DNA of 64,000 bases from Salmonella enterica subsp. enterica serovar Choleraesuis (GCA_022846635.1 AP025685.1:2356001-2420000), one strand, 5' to 3'. Positions 48,661 to 59,035 are shown, numbered from the stretch's first letter. Translations and numbers: made by a program. Notes: generated by a model not told the origin, from the sequence alone.

Positions 48661-48677
48661 TTTGCAGATGGCAGCAT
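48606..48677 (-). CDS. Possible leader peptide upstream of ydhP
   Basis: An ATG at 48677 with AAGG nine bases upstream opens a 23-codon frame reading MLPSAKRIICRAV, then LNRRARFFYP, with its stop inside the hairpin before ydhP. Five arginines and the overlap with the terminator would suit a translation-sensing leader. The frame is short and could occur by chance; the E. coli counterpart is not described to my knowledge. Confidence 0.25.
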   Translation of the reverse strand: MLPSAKRIICRAVLNRRARFFYP

Positions 48678-48754
48678 GATGACAGCCTTAGGAGCAATAA
48701 AAAAGTGTCGCAAATGCAAAGAGCTTTTGCGCAATTAGCACTAATCATAGCGAA

Positions 48755-48776
48755 ATGCGGCGTGGGCACGCCGCAT
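48755..48776 (-). terminator. Hairpin after ynhF
   Basis: ATGCGGCGTG-GG-CACGCCGCAT is a perfect 10-bp inverted repeat 13 bases past the ynhF stop. Only a short T-run (TTT) follows on the minus strand, so termination may be partial. Confidence 0.55.
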
Positions 48777-48789
48777 GGGAAGAGTTTAC

Positions 48790-48879
48790 TTAGTTCAGTA
48801 CGGCAATCAGCCCTACAACGACAATGGCGCCAAGGGCAACGAAAGTGGTCACGAGGGTGTAGCGCAGTTCAATATTCAT
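48790..48879 (-). CDS. ynhF: Small membrane protein YnhF
   Basis: A 29-codon gene reading MNIELRYTLVTTF, then VALGAIVVVGLIAVLN. Length, the single membrane span and the LVTT motif match E. coli YnhF (29 residues, kept N-formylated in the membrane), and the position between ydhP and purR is the same. AAGGAGAAACAG gives a strong ribosome site. Its function is unknown. Confidence 0.88.
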   Translation of the reverse strand: MNIELRYTLVTTFVALGAIVVVGLIAVLN

Positions 48880-49107
48880 CTGTTTCTCCTTGTCACGTTA
48901 ATATAACTTTGCAGATTGGTTTATTTTCCCACAATTAATCCCAGAAATCTTGTAAGAATCTACACCAGATGCATTTTTTCCCTTCCCCTTTTGCGCAAGA
49001 TAAGACAAAATCCCACGCTGGTTTGAGATGTGCCGCCCCGAGTTTTCTCTCCTGTTGTTGCCTTCCCGAATGAAACGAACGCATAACGGAGCCGAAATGC
49101 CACTCAG

Positions 49108-49123
49108 AGGCAAACGTTTAACC
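49108..49123. promoter_or_regulatory. PurR operator upstream of purR
   Basis: AGGCAAACGTTTAACC matches the PurR box (core CAAACGTTT) and lies 45 bases before the purR start, as the autoregulatory operator of E. coli purR. Confidence 0.85.
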
Positions 49124-49167
49124 ACCTTATTTTCAATATGTTACGATATGGCCTGGAGTAAGAGTTA

Positions 49168-50193
49168 ATGGCAACTATCAAAGACGTAGCGAAGCGCGCA
49201 AACGTGTCTACGACGACCGTATCCCATGTGATAAATAAGACGCGTTTTGTCGCTGAAGAAACCCGCAATGCAGTCTGGGCGGCGATTAAAGAGTTACATT
49301 ATTCCCCCAGCGCCGTAGCGCGCAGTCTGAAGGTTAACCACACCAAATCGATTGGTTTGCTGGCAACCAGCAGCGAAGCACCCTATTTTGCGGAAATTAT
49401 CGAAGCGGTAGAAAAAAACTGCTTTGCGAAAGGCTACACCCTGATTTTAGGCAATGCCTGGAATAGTCTGGAAAAACAACAGGCTTACCTGTCAATGATG
49501 GCGCAAAAGCGCGTAGATGGTCTGCTGGTGATGTGCTCCGAATATCCGGAATCGCTGCTGACTATGCTCGAAGAGTATCGCCATATTCCAATGGTGGTAA
49601 TGGACTGGGGCGAATCCCGCGCCGATTTTACCGACTCGGTTATCGATAACGCCTTCAAAGGCGGTTACCTGGCCGGCCGCTATCTGGTTGAACGCGGCCA
49701 CCGTGAGATTGGTGTGATCCCGGGCCCGATGGAGCGCAATACCGGCGCCGGGCGACTGGCCGGATTTATGCAGGCACTCAAAGAGGCTCAGATAACTGTA
49801 CCTGAAGCCTGGAATGTCCAGGGCGACTTTGAGCCAGAATCCGGATACCGGGCGATGCAGCAAATTCTCGGCCAGCCGACTCACCCTACGGCAATCTTCT
49901 GCGGCGGTGATGTTATGGCGATGGGCGCTATCTGCGCAGCCGATGAAATGGGGCTGCGCGTGCCGCAGGATATCTCAATCATTGGCTATGACAATGTGCG
50001 TAACGCTCGCTATTTCAGTCCGGCGCTGACCACCATTCACCAGCCGAAAGATTCACTGGGCGAGGCCGCATTCAATATGCTGCTTGATCGTATCGTCAAC
50101 AAACGCGAGCACTCTCAAACGATTGAAGTGCATCCGCGCCTGGTCGAACGCCGCTCGGTGGCTGATGGCCCATTCCTCGATTATCGCCGGTAA
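49168..50193 (+). CDS. purR: Purine repressor PurR
   Basis: LacI-family repressor of purine and pyrimidine synthesis genes with hypoxanthine or guanine as corepressor; 341 residues, as in E. coli. The helix-turn-helix [20 protein letters not shown] and hinge helix [15 protein letters not shown] are followed by the two-lobed corepressor domain. It is autoregulated through the operator upstream. It converges with punR, only six bases apart. Confidence 0.97.
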   Translation: MATIKDVAKRANVSTTTVSHVINKTRFVAEETRNAVWAAIKELHYSPSAVARSLKVNHTKSIGLLATSSEAPYFAEIIEAVEKNCFAKGYTLILGNAWNSLEKQQAYLSMMAQKRVDGLLVMCSEYPESLLTMLEEYRHIPMVVMDWGESRADFTDSVIDNAFKGGYLAGRYLVERGHREIGVIPGPMERNTGAGRLAGFMQALKEAQITVPEAWNVQGDFEPESGYRAMQQILGQPTHPTAIFCGGDVMAMGAICAADEMGLRVPQDISIIGYDNVRNARYFSPALTTIHQPKDSLGEAAFNMLLDRIVNKREHSQTIEVHPRLVERRSVADGPFLDYRR

Positions 50194-50199
50194 GATTGC

Positions 50200-51099
50200 T
50201 TACAACCATTCGGCGTTGAGCGTGCTGCTGTCACCCAGATAGTCCAGCAGCCAGGTCAGCGCCGGTGAACGCGGCGACTGGCGCCAGCTAAGGCAACAGG
50301 CCGCGTCCGGAAACGGATTTTGTAGTTCTAATACCTGCCAGCGCCCGCTGGCAATAAACGGCTCTGCCACGTGATATGGCACCATTCCCACGCATAGCCC
50401 AGCGCTCAAACACTCGATACCAGATGACCAGTCGGGTACCACCATTCGCCGCTGGTTATCCAACAGCCAGGTTATTCTCTTCGGCAGAGAACGTGAGGTA
50501 TCTTCCAGCACCAGTGAAGGCCACGCCCGCAGCTCATCATCTCCAAGCGGAAACGGCATTTTGGCCAGAGCATGATCTTTAGCCACCACACAATGCCAGC
50601 CTAAAGTTCCCATATCGCGAAAGCCGTAGCGCCCACCTACCGGTATAGCCTTGGTCGCGCCGATGGCGACCTCGACCCGCCCATCGTCGAGCGCATCCCA
50701 TACGCCATTAAACACTTCCTGGCTAATCCTTAATTCCACATCAGGAAAGTGACGATAGAAATCAAGTACCAGTTGACGGGTGCGTTCAGGGCGTACAATG
50801 TTATCAACCGCTATAGAAAGATGCCCGCGCCAGCCGTTGGCTATCTGCTGACATTGCAGCCTGGTGGCTAGCATTTTTTTGATAACAACCCGGCCTTCAT
50901 GCAGAAAAAAACGCCCGGCCTCAGTAAGTTCTACGTCACGATGACGGCGTAAAAATAGAGGAACTGCCAGCCACTCCTCAAGCTGACGTACGGTATAACT
51001 TACCGCCGAAGGCACTCTATGCAGCTCCTGAGCGGCGGCGCTAAAGCTCCCGGTTCGTGCAACTGCATCAACCACTTCCAGTGAATATTCAGACCACAT
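50200..51099 (-). CDS. punR: LysR-type purine-nucleoside regulator PunR (YdhB)
   Basis: A 299-residue LysR regulator (E. coli YdhB about 310). The N-terminal helix-turn-helix is DAVARTGSFSAAAQELHRVP, and the C-terminal part is a periplasmic-binding-protein-like effector domain. In E. coli YdhB activates the divergent transporter gene ydhC (punC) in response to purine nucleosides, and the same divergent layout is found here. With purR next door and add in the window, purine functions cluster in this region. Confidence 0.9.
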   Translation of the reverse strand: MWSEYSLEVVDAVARTGSFSAAAQELHRVPSAVSYTVRQLEEWLAVPLFLRRHRDVELTEAGRFFLHEGRVVIKKMLATRLQCQQIANGWRGHLSIAVDNIVRPERTRQLVLDFYRHFPDVELRISQEVFNGVWDALDDGRVEVAIGATKAIPVGGRYGFRDMGTLGWHCVVAKDHALAKMPFPLGDDELRAWPSLVLEDTSRSLPKRITWLLDNQRRMVVPDWSSGIECLSAGLCVGMVPYHVAEPFIASGRWQVLELQNPFPDAACCLSWRQSPRSPALTWLLDYLGDSSTLNAEWL

Positions 51100-51208
51100 A
51101 CCTTCCCTTCAATTTTTTTGATGGCACCTGGCAAATATTAACGTTTCACATCACATTTTGCACTCTCTACACTGCGCCCATAAATATTCCCTGCACTGGT
51201 TTTTTATA

Positions 51209-52417
51209 ATGCAACCTTCGAAATCATTTTTGGTCTGGCTTGCCGGGCTCAGCGTACTGGGCTTTTTAGCCACTGATATGTATCTGCCGGCTTTTGGCGC
51301 TATTCAGCAATCTCTTGGTACCGACCCGGCATGGGTCAGCGCCAGCCTGAGTCTTTATCTGGCTGGATTTGCGCTGGCGCAGTTATTGTGGGGGCCGCTA
51401 TCTGACCGCTTTGGCCGCCGCCCCGTGCTGCTCGCGGGCCTGGCCATCTTTGCCGCTGGCTGTCTGGGAATGTTATGGGTATCCAATGCTATTGAGCTGC
51501 TTGCCCTGCGTTTTGTTCAGGCAATCGGCGTGTGTGCTGCTGCGGTAATTTGGCCAACTCTGGTTGCCGACCGTTATCCTGCCCACCAGCGCAACCGTAT
51601 CTTTGCCACTATTATGCCGCTGGTCGGGCTATCCCCAGCGCTTGCCCCGCTTCTGGGGAGCTGGCTGCTGCATCATTTCGAATGGGAGGCGATTTTTATT
51701 GTGCTGCTGGGTCTGACGTTAATACTTATGCTGCCCGCCGCACGTCTGCCAAAACATCAGCATCACCCGGTTTCTGCAACCAATGAAAAGACCAGCTTTG
51801 GCTCTTTACTTAAAAGCCGCAGTTATCGCGGCAATGTACTGGTCTATGCCGCATGCTCTGCCAGCTTTTTTGCCTGGCTTACCGGGTCGCCATTTATTCT
51901 AAGCTCAATGGGTTATGGTCCTGCCGCTATTGGCCTGAGCTATGTTCCCCAGACGCTGGCTTTCTTGATTGGCGGCTATAGTTGCCGTGCTGCATTGAAA
52001 AACTGGACCGGTGACCGGATGCTACCCTGGCTGCTATCGGGTTTTGTCCTCAGCGTCGTGATTACCTGGGGTATATCCCTACTGCCAGGGGCCAGTCTGG
52101 CAGCAATCCTTACGCCATTTTGTTTCATGGCTTTGGCGAATGGTGCTATATATCCGCTCGTAGTTTCAGCGGCACTGGCCCCCTTCCCTCACGCATCCGG
52201 GCGCGCAACGGCGCTCCAAAATACGCTTCAGTTGGGACTTTGTTTTATTGCAAGTCTGGCGGTATCTACCTTTATTTCCCGGCCATTGCTGACCACAACC
52301 AGCGTTATGCTTGCTGCGGCCGTCCTGGCAGTACTGGGTTATTTTATGCGTGGAGTGAATAGCACGACCGCGGTTGAAGCCCCCGTTTCAACAGAACCTG
52401 CTCGTAACAACAGGTAA
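51209..52417 (+). CDS. punC: MFS purine-nucleoside transporter PunC (YdhC)
   Basis: A 12-span major facilitator of 402 residues (E. coli YdhC 403) in the Bcr/CflA-like group, with [16 protein letters not shown] in span 1 and the loop motif [14 protein letters not shown]. The start [15 protein letters not shown] matches E. coli; a GTG/TTG-type upstream extension is rejected. The ribosome site is weak. E. coli PunC imports adenosine-type purine nucleosides; the role here is by orthology. Confidence 0.9.
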   Translation: MQPSKSFLVWLAGLSVLGFLATDMYLPAFGAIQQSLGTDPAWVSASLSLYLAGFALAQLLWGPLSDRFGRRPVLLAGLAIFAAGCLGMLWVSNAIELLALRFVQAIGVCAAAVIWPTLVADRYPAHQRNRIFATIMPLVGLSPALAPLLGSWLLHHFEWEAIFIVLLGLTLILMLPAARLPKHQHHPVSATNEKTSFGSLLKSRSYRGNVLVYAACSASFFAWLTGSPFILSSMGYGPAAIGLSYVPQTLAFLIGGYSCRAALKNWTGDRMLPWLLSGFVLSVVITWGISLLPGASLAAILTPFCFMALANGAIYPLVVSAALAPFPHASGRATALQNTLQLGLCFIASLAVSTFISRPLLTTTSVMLAAAVLAVLGYFMRGVNSTTAVEAPVSTEPARNNR

Positions 52418-52689
52418 CAACTAGTTTCTGAGCTGACTATTGTCGGTTGAATCACTGATTGGTCAGATCTATACTCAAGAGATTATTATAAATTTTTATA
52501 CGTTATTGATTTATCTAGAGCCTCACCTGAGGCTTTAGTTCCCAACTTGGGATTGGCAAGGGGCTTCCCCTTCTTTTTGAACTACGTCGGAATCAGGCAT
52601 GCGGTCATTGGCCGTGATATTTCTCACAAAACCCGGAATAGCGGCTACGCTTTTTTATGGTTCTAATCACAGAAGGTGATGGAGAAGCT

Positions 52690-53838
52690 ATGAGTTCATC
52701 GTGTATAGAAGAAGCCAGTATCAGTGATAATGAATGGTACCGCATAGCCAGTGAAATGCTGGGCAGAGCCGGCGTTGAGATCAATGGGCATTCCGCTGGC
52801 GATATTCAGGTAAAAAATCCTGACTTTTTCAAACGCGTTCTGCAGGAAGGCTCGCTCGGACTGGGCGAAAGTTATATGGACGGATGGTGGGAATGCGACC
52901 ATCTGGATGTATTTTTCACTAAGGTGCTGCGCGCCGGGCTGGAAAATCAACTTCCTCATCACTTAAAAGACACTCTGCGCATTCTTGGCGCTCGTATCGT
53001 TAACCTGCAAACTAAAAAACGCGCCTGGATTGTTGGTAAAGAGCATTATGACCTGGGCAACGATCTGTTTACCCGGATGCTCGACCCTTTCATGCAGTAT
53101 TCCTGCGGTTACTGGAAAGATGCGACCAGCCTCGAAGAGGCTCAGCAAGCTAAGCTGCGGATGATTTGCGAAAAACTCCGGCTTGAGCCTGGTCTGAAGT
53201 TGCTGGATATCGGTTGCGGCTGGGGCGGCCTTGCTGAGTTTGCCGCCCGTAACTATGGGGTATCGGTAACCGGTGTAACCATTTCAGCCGAACAGCAAAA
53301 GCTGGCTCAGGATCGGTGTACTGGCCTGGACGTAAACATTCTGCTGGAAGATTATCGTGACCTGAACGACCAGTTCGATCGCATTGTTTCGGTGGGGATG
53401 TTCGAGCATGTAGGGCCGAAAAACTATGCGACCTACTTCGAAGTAGCCGACCGCAATCTCAAACCCGATGGTATTTTCCTGCTGCACACTATCGGCTCCA
53501 ACAAAACTGACAATAATGTCGACCCGTGGATTGATAAATACATCTTCCCTAACGGCTGCCTGCCGTCAGTGCGCCAGATAGCCGACACCAGCGAAAAACA
53601 TTTCGTGATGGAAGACTGGCATAATTTCGGCGCGGATTACGACACTACTCTGATGGCATGGAATGAGCGTTTCTTAGCCGCATGGCCAGAAATTGCTGAC
53701 AACTACAGCGAGCGTTTTAGAAGAATGTTTACTTACTATCTGAATGCCTGTGCCGGAGCCTTCCGCGCACGCGATATTCAGTTATGGCAGGTATTGTTCA
53801 GCCGTGGCGTCGAGCACGGTATGCGAGTTCCGCGTTAA
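52690..53838 (+). CDS. cfa: Cyclopropane-fatty-acyl-phospholipid synthase
   Basis: SAM-dependent enzyme methylenating unsaturated acyl chains of membrane phospholipids on entry to stationary phase; 382 residues, as in E. coli. The SAM motif is LLDIGCGWGGLAEFAARNYG, with the bicarbonate/active-site region VSVGMFEHVGPKNYATYF and the Cys in DPFMQYSCGYWK. The start MSSSCIEEASISDN has GGAGAAGCT before it. The 272-base upstream region is long, as in E. coli where cfa has two promoters, one RpoS-dependent. Confidence 0.96.
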   Translation: MSSSCIEEASISDNEWYRIASEMLGRAGVEINGHSAGDIQVKNPDFFKRVLQEGSLGLGESYMDGWWECDHLDVFFTKVLRAGLENQLPHHLKDTLRILGARIVNLQTKKRAWIVGKEHYDLGNDLFTRMLDPFMQYSCGYWKDATSLEEAQQAKLRMICEKLRLEPGLKLLDIGCGWGGLAEFAARNYGVSVTGVTISAEQQKLAQDRCTGLDVNILLEDYRDLNDQFDRIVSVGMFEHVGPKNYATYFEVADRNLKPDGIFLLHTIGSNKTDNNVDPWIDKYIFPNGCLPSVRQIADTSEKHFVMEDWHNFGADYDTTLMAWNERFLAAWPEIADNYSERFRRMFTYYLNACAGAFRARDIQLWQVLFSRGVEHGMRVPR

Positions 53839-53858
53839 GACATCAATACTGTGTTAGT

Positions 53859-53885
53859 AAAGGGAGCCTGATGGCTCCTTTTTTA
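53859..53885 (+). terminator. Intrinsic terminator of cfa
   Basis: AAGGGAGCC-TGAT-GGCTCCTTTTTT, 21 bases after the cfa stop. Confidence 0.9.
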
Positions 53886-53913
53886 TTGCCTGCATCCTGG
53901 GCTTATCAGGCGC

Positions 53914-53949
53914 AAAAAAGCCCGCGCGACAGACAACTGCGGGCGGGCT
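53914..53949 (-). terminator. Intrinsic terminator of ribE
   Basis: On the minus strand AGCCCGC (53943-53949) pairs with GCGGGCT (53919-53925), followed by TTTTTT. It lies 17 bases after the riboflavin synthase stop. Confidence 0.8.
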
Positions 53950-53965
53950 GGAAAACTCGCAGTAT

Positions 53966-54616
53966 TTAACCCTTAAGGTCGCGGGCTACCTCTGCGGCAA
54001 TAGCGGATTCTCGGGCGGCCAGCACGCGCTCAACGGTATCCACGATAGCCTGAGTCTGTGGATCGATTTCGATATTGATCTTATCACCCAGCTTTTTAGC
54101 GCCCAGCGTCGTGCGCTGTAGCGTTTCGGGAATCAGATGGACGCAGAAACGCGTCGCGGTCACTTCGCCAACCGTAAGGCTGATGCCATCAATGCCGATA
54201 TAGCCTTTATGCAGGATATATTTCATCAGTGAAGGATCCTGAAGTTTGAACCAGACCTGGCGGTTATTTTCACTGGTGACAATCTTGACCACATCGGCGA
54301 CGGTCATAATATGACCAGACATCAGATGGCCGCCAATTTCATCATTGAAACGTGCAGCCCGCTCAACGTTGACGCAATCGCCAACCTTTAAATCACCCAG
54401 GTTAGTGATGCGCAGCGTCTCTTTCATCAGATCGAAGCTGATATGCGAACCGTTAATTTCAGTGACGGTCAGGCAGCAGCCGTTATGCGCCACGGAGGCG
54501 CCGGTTTCCAGGCCTTCCAGCATATCTTCAGGCAGTTCAACGATGTGAGTGCGAAAATTGGGCTTTTCATCAATGGAGACCAGCTTTGCTGTCCCCTGGA
54601 CGATACCTGTAAACAT
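53966..54616 (-). CDS. ribE: Riboflavin synthase alpha subunit
   Basis: Catalyses dismutation of two lumazine molecules to riboflavin; 216 residues (E. coli RibC/RibE 213). It consists of two lumazine-binding beta-barrel repeats, the first starting [20 protein letters not shown] with [12 protein letters not shown], the second with the corresponding [12 protein letters not shown]. Called ribC in older E. coli nomenclature. No FMN riboswitch is visible in the 165-base upstream region shared with the divergent mdtK. Confidence 0.95.
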   Translation of the reverse strand: MFTGIVQGTAKLVSIDEKPNFRTHIVELPEDMLEGLETGASVAHNGCCLTVTEINGSHISFDLMKETLRITNLGDLKVGDCVNVERAARFNDEIGGHLMSGHIMTVADVVKIVTSENNRQVWFKLQDPSLMKYILHKGYIGIDGISLTVGEVTATRFCVHLIPETLQRTTLGAKKLGDKINIEIDPQTQAIVDTVERVLAARESAIAAEVARDLKG

Positions 54617-54859
54617 TTTTACTCCTGATACGCCGCATGGCGACGCCTGATTATTTCAACTGTCAGCACAATAACAGTTGCTCCTGGCGCATTCCAGTGA
54701 GTTTCAAAGGCGTTTAGGCTTTTCACTGGCTTAATCGCCGTATAGCGCTAGAATAGTCGGGATATTTCCTCTGCTTTACCTTTGAGCTGCCGTTCGGCGG
54801 CCTTTTCTGCTGTAACTGACCACAGCTTCAATAACAATACCAATATGACAGGTGCTACC

Positions 54860-56233
54860 GTGCAGAAGTATGTAACTGAGGCCCGCCAACTGCTGGCGCT
54901 GGCTATTCCCGTGATCCTGGCCCAGGTGGCTCAAACCTCGATGGGATTCGTCGATACCGTGATGGCCGGTGGCTATAGCGCTACCGATATGGCCGCCGTG
55001 GCTATCGGCACCTCCATCTGGCTACCCGCCATTCTGTTTGGTCACGGCCTGCTGCTGGCGCTCACCCCGGTCATTGCTCAACTAAATGGCTCTGGCCGCC
55101 GCGAAAAAATCGCCCATCAGGTACGCCAGGGGTTCTGGCTTGCCGGGCTTGTGAGCGTACTGATTATGGTGGTGCTGTGGAACGCCGGACATATTATTCG
55201 TGCTATGCACAATATCGATCCTGAGCTGGCCGATAAAGCCGTAGGGTACCTGCGCGCTCTGTTATGGGGTGCTCCCGGCTATCTTTTCTTTCAGGTGTGT
55301 CGTAACCAGTGTGAAGGGCTCGCCAAAACCAAACCTAGCATGGTGATGGGCTTTATAGGTCTGCTGGTAAATATTCCGGTCAACTACGTGTTTATCTATG
55401 GCCACCTGGGCATGCCTGAACTGGGCGGCGTAGGCTGTGGGGTTGCTACCGCTTCGGTATATTGGGTGATGTTTTTCTGCATGAAGTCTTACGTTAACCG
55501 TGCAGGAGCAATGAAAGATATTCGTAACGCCTCGAGCTGGTCTCAGCCTGACTGGCAGGTGTTGAAACGCCTTGTACAGCTCGGTCTGCCCATTGCGCTC
55601 GCGCTGTTTTTCGAAGTCACGCTGTTCGCGGTCGTGGCTCTGCTGGTTTCACCGCTCGGTATCACTGATGTCGCCGGTCACCAGATTGCCCTGAATTTTA
55701 GCTCGCTGGTCTTTGTGCTGCCGATGTCTTTAGCGGCAGCCGTCACCATTCGAGTGGGCTATCGTCTTGGGCAGGGTTCTACTCTGATGGCACAGACCGC
55801 CGCGCGCTCAGGGCTTGGGGTGGCGGTAATGATGGCGGCAGTGACAGCTATCCTGACCGTTGCCTTCCGTCATCCGATAGCCATGCTGTATAACGACAAT
55901 CCGGAAGTTGTAGCCCTGGCTGCACAGTTGATGCTGCTGGCCGCGATTTACCAGATTTCAGACTCAATTCAGGTTATCGGCAGCGGCGTATTACGTGGCT
56001 ACAAAGATACCCGCTCTATTTTCTTCATCACTTTTATCGCTTACTGGGTGCTGGGGTTACCTTGCGGCTATCTGCTTGCGCTGACCGATTATATCGTGCC
56101 GCGCATGGGGCCAGCAGGCTTCTGGTGGGGCTTTATCATCGGCTTAACCGCTGCGGCAATTATGATGTTGTTGCGTATGCGCTTTTTACAACGCCAGCCT
56201 GCCGCGACTATTCTGGCCCGCGCTTCTCGTTAA
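54860..56233 (+). CDS. mdtK: MATE multidrug efflux pump MdtK (NorM)
   Basis: Sodium- or proton-coupled exporter of cationic drugs and fluoroquinolones, 12 spans, 457 residues exactly as in E. coli. The start is the GTG at 54860 ([20 protein letters not shown]), with ACAGGTGCTACC upstream; the in-frame ATG 15 bases earlier has no ribosome site. The MATE duplication is visible as [20 protein letters not shown] and [20 protein letters not shown]. Confidence 0.95.
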   Translation: MQKYVTEARQLLALAIPVILAQVAQTSMGFVDTVMAGGYSATDMAAVAIGTSIWLPAILFGHGLLLALTPVIAQLNGSGRREKIAHQVRQGFWLAGLVSVLIMVVLWNAGHIIRAMHNIDPELADKAVGYLRALLWGAPGYLFFQVCRNQCEGLAKTKPSMVMGFIGLLVNIPVNYVFIYGHLGMPELGGVGCGVATASVYWVMFFCMKSYVNRAGAMKDIRNASSWSQPDWQVLKRLVQLGLPIALALFFEVTLFAVVALLVSPLGITDVAGHQIALNFSSLVFVLPMSLAAAVTIRVGYRLGQGSTLMAQTAARSGLGVAVMMAAVTAILTVAFRHPIAMLYNDNPEVVALAAQLMLLAAIYQISDSIQVIGSGVLRGYKDTRSIFFITFIAYWVLGLPCGYLLALTDYIVPRMGPAGFWWGFIIGLTAAAIMMLLRMRFLQRQPAATILARASR

Positions 56234-56240
56234 TTGTGCC

Positions 56241-56267
56241 TGGCCGCTTCACCGCGGCCAATTTTTA
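56241..56267 (+). terminator. Intrinsic terminator of mdtK
   Basis: TGGCCGC, six-base loop, GCGGCCA, then ATTTTTAG, eight bases after the mdtK stop. Confidence 0.78.
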
Positions 56268-56499
56268 GATAATCTCTCCCTGACCGCCGTTTTTACCATC
56301 AGTCCCACTTCACCTGGCCCCCATGGTGCTGAATAATTTTCTATTCGGTTACTCACCTGTCCGCTCCTGGCGGCAGTTTGACCCGCTAGTTGTGCAGATT
56401 CACAGCAATCGCGTGAATTCTTAGAGAAAATTGTCATTTACCCCTTGCCAGGCTCCCGAGGTGCCGTTAATATTCGTCCCCGCTGTCACCTGCAGCATC

Positions 56500-56576
56500 G
56501 CGTTCATAGCTCAGTTGGTTAGAGCACCACCTTGACATGGTGGGGGTCGTTGGTTCGAGTCCAATTGAACGCACCA
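56500..56576 (+). tRNA. valV: tRNA-Val (GAC)
   Basis: A 77-nt cloverleaf including encoded CCA. The acceptor arms GCGTTCA and TGAACGC pair, the anticodon stem CCACC/GGTGG encloses TTGACAT, and the TPsiC loop has GGTTCGAGTCC. The D-loop is AGCTCAGTTGGTTAGAGC. TTGCCA and TAATAT upstream (about 56449 and 56469) with a GC-rich discriminator suit a stable-RNA promoter. Confidence 0.97.
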
Positions 56577-56578
56577 GT

Positions 56579-56655
56579 GCGTCCGTAGCTCAGTTGGTTA
56601 GAGCACCACCTTGACATGGTGGGGGTCGGTGGTTCGAGTCCACTCGGACGCACCA
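56579..56655 (+). tRNA. valW: tRNA-Val (GAC), second copy
   Basis: A 77-nt tRNA two bases after the first, identical in the anticodon arm (GAC). It differs in the acceptor stem (GCGTCCG/CGGACGC) and the T-stem (GGTGG/CCACT). Both tRNAs are surely one transcript, like E. coli valVW. Confidence 0.97.
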
Positions 56656-56772
56656 TTTCTCAGGTGTTCTTAGTTTTCAGTTCTATTCAAAATCACTTTT
56701 TTTCTCACTTTCTGTTTTGATATCACAAGCAGCTATTTTTTCAGCCTGCCTGGTTTTCGTATCTGTAGCTTA

Positions 56773-56820
56773 CCCTCTCTGCCTCTCTGCCTCTCTGCCT
56801 CTCTGCCTCTCTGCCTCTCT
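56773..56820. repeat. 8-bp microsatellite (GCCTCTCT)5
   Basis: Five exact GCCTCTCT units (56781-56820) are preceded by one near-copy CCCTCTCT (56773-56780). The tract is pure pyrimidine except for one G per unit and lies in intergenic DNA, 118 bases after valW. Confidence 0.92.
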
Positions 56821-57378
56821 GATATGAACCCACGATGCTTTAGCACCAGCAATATTTTGGCTCTGCCACCCTATTCCTCTCACCCGAATTATATTCAAAC
56901 CAGTCATCGCTAAATTTCGCTTACGCATTTCTAATCGAAAAGAGCCTTTTAAGGGAAAATGTATAATATTTTTTACTCGTTAAGATGGGTCAAAATCTCG
57001 CATAAGTTTTTTTTAATCGCACGTTTCCATAAATATATGGTGTTAAATCCGGCATTGCTCTGGTTTTAAGATTTTAGGTATCAGTTTTTTCTCAATTCCA
57101 AAGATAAAACTTTAGTTAGATATTCATTACCTCCGGTTATTAATTATTTATATCTTCTGGTTTTATTAATTAGCTATCAGATAATTAATTTATCTATCTA
57201 AAAAGAAACCGGCATCGAGGGTTAATAAAAATTTTTGAGCCTGCGGCAAACTAGCTACCTGCCAGCATTCCATTCACACAAAATCAACAAATCGGATGGT
57301 AAAAAGCGCAGAGTTTGACCTGCCGCAAGTACCGATGTAGGGATGCTGTTTTTCATTCTTTTTTTGCAATAGATCACA

Positions 57379-57416
57379 TATAATAGCGGCATCTGGTTAC
57401 TTGAATGGTTTCAGCA
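57379..57416 (+). promoter_or_regulatory. pykF promoter -10 and Cra (FruR) operator
   Basis: TATAAT at 57379-57384 is a consensus -10. TTGAATGGTTTCAGCA at 57401-57416 fits the Cra consensus (TGAA..GNTTCA type) and resembles the E. coli pykF operator. Its place just downstream of the -10 fits repression of pykF by Cra when glycolytic flux is low. Confidence 0.72.
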
Positions 57417-57622
57417 CATTGAACTGCCCTAACAATAAAAGACTTTGTTTCTACAGCGGCAGGCTGTACCCAATAGATACTTTCTCTCGCACGCTTTACG
57501 CGTGTCACCTATCCTTAGGCTTACTGGCCCGGGATAAGCTACGAACCTTAATGCACGGCGCGCCTCCGGGCTCCGCCTGCTAGCGATTCCACAATCCTTC
57601 TCAACTTAAGATTAAGACTGTC

Positions 57623-59035
57623 ATGAAAAAGACCAAAATCGTTTGTACTATCGGCCCGAAAACCGAATCAGCAGAAATGTTAGGCAAACTGCTGGACGCC
57701 GGCATGAACGTAATGCGCCTTAACTTCTCTCATGGGGACTACGAAGAGCACGGTAACCGCATCAAAAACCTGCGTAGCGTAGTAGCTAAAACCGGTCAGA
57801 AAGCCGCTATCCTGCTGGATACCAAAGGCCCTGAAATCCGTACCATGAAGCTGGAAGGCGGTAACGACGTCTCCCTGAAAGCAGGCCAGACCTTTACTTT
57901 TACTACCGATAAATCCGTAGTGGGTAACAGCGAGCGTGTAGCCGTAACTTATTCTGGCTTCACCACCGACCTGGCTGTCGGCAATACCGTACTGGTTGAC
58001 GATGGTCTTATCGGTATGGAAGTTACCGCTATCGAAAGCGATAAAGTTATCTGTAAAGTACTGAACAACGGTGACCTGGGCGAAAACAAAGGCGTTAACC
58101 TGCCTGGCGTTTCCATCGCCCTGCCAGCTCTGGCTGAGAAAGATAAACAGGATCTGGTATTCGGTTGCGAACAAGGCGTTGATTTCGTTGCAGCTTCCTT
58201 TATCCGTAAACGTTCTGACGTACTGGAAATCCGTGAGCACCTGAAAGCCCACGGCGGTGACAACATCCAGATCATCTCCAAAATTGAAAACCAGGAAGGC
58301 CTGAACAACTTCGACGAAATCCTCGAAGCTTCTGACGGTATCATGGTTGCTCGCGGCGATATGGGCGTTGAAATCCCGGTTGAAGAAGTTATCTTCGCTC
58401 AGAAAATGATCATCGAAAAATGTATCCGCGCTCGTAAAGTTGTTATCACTGCAACTCAGATGCTGGACTCCATGATCAAAAACCCACGTCCAACCCGCGC
58501 AGAAGCAGGCGACGTAGCTAACGCCATCCTGGACGGTACCGATGCGGTAATGCTGTCTGGCGAATCCGCTAAAGGTAAATACCCACTGGAAGCCGTAAGC
58601 ATCATGGCGACCATCTGTGAGCGTACCGATCGCGTGATGAACAGCCAGCTGGACTATCCAAACGATGGCCGTAAAATGCGCATCACTGAAGCAGTTTGCC
58701 GTGGCGCTGTTGAAACCGCAGAAAAACTGGACGCTCCGCTGATCGTTGTTGCGACCGAAGGCGGTAAATCCGCTAAGTCCGTGCGTAAATACTTCCCACA
58801 CGCCACTATCCTGGCCCTGACCACTAATGAAGTTACCGCGCGTCAGCTGGTTCTGAGCAAAGGCGTTGTGCCTCAGGTTGTCTCCGCTATCTCCTCTACC
58901 GATGATTTCTACCGTCAGGGTAAAGAAGCTGCGCTGGCTAGCGGCCTGGCTCGTAAAGGAGATGTTGTGATTATGGTTTCCGGTGCTCTGGTTCCAAGCG
59001 GCACCACCAACACTTCTTCTGTTCACGTTCTGTAA
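57623..59035 (+). CDS. pykF: Pyruvate kinase I
   Basis: Glycolytic enzyme making pyruvate and ATP from phosphoenolpyruvate, activated by fructose-1,6-bisphosphate; 470 residues, as in E. coli. Motifs include [29 protein letters not shown], the catalytic Lys in [13 protein letters not shown], and the metal/ADP signature [20 protein letters not shown]. Codon use looks highly optimised compared with its neighbours, consistent with high expression. Confidence 0.98.
   Translation: MKKTKIVCTIGPKTESAEMLGKLLDAGMNVMRLNFSHGDYEEHGNRIKNLRSVVAKTGQKAAILLDTKGPEIRTMKLEGGNDVSLKAGQTFTFTTDKSVVGNSERVAVTYSGFTTDLAVGNTVLVDDGLIGMEVTAIESDKVICKVLNNGDLGENKGVNLPGVSIALPALAEKDKQDLVFGCEQGVDFVAASFIRKRSDVLEIREHLKAHGGDNIQIISKIENQEGLNNFDEILEASDGIMVARGDMGVEIPVEEVIFAQKMIIEKCIRARKVVITATQMLDSMIKNPRPTRAEAGDVANAILDGTDAVMLSGESAKGKYPLEAVSIMATICERTDRVMNSQLDYPNDGRKMRITEAVCRGAVETAEKLDAPLIVVATEGGKSAKSVRKYFPHATILALTTNEVTARQLVLSKGVVPQVVSAISSTDDFYRQGKEAALASGLARKGDVVIMVSGALVPSGTTNTSSVHVL

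Larger units (their letters stand above)
56656..57622. other. AT-rich gap between valW and pykF
   Basis: No gene is supported in 967 bases. The region holds an 8-bp microsatellite (56773-56820), several AT-rich tracts including an ATTAATTA...TAATTAAT inverted repeat near 57165-57190, and the pykF promoter region with a Cra site. In K-12 the ydhR-Z genes occupy this place. The final ~45 bases before pykF closely resemble the K-12 pykF leader. Confidence 0.6.

Noticed and set aside
56781..56820. Direct repeats as a possible CRISPR array
   Set aside because: The units are 8 bp and contiguous with no spacers and no cas genes; this is a microsatellite.
57680..59026. 448-codon open frame antisense to pykF
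   Set aside because: It mirrors the highly biased codon use of pykF, shows no recognisable domain and has no promoter or ribosome site context.
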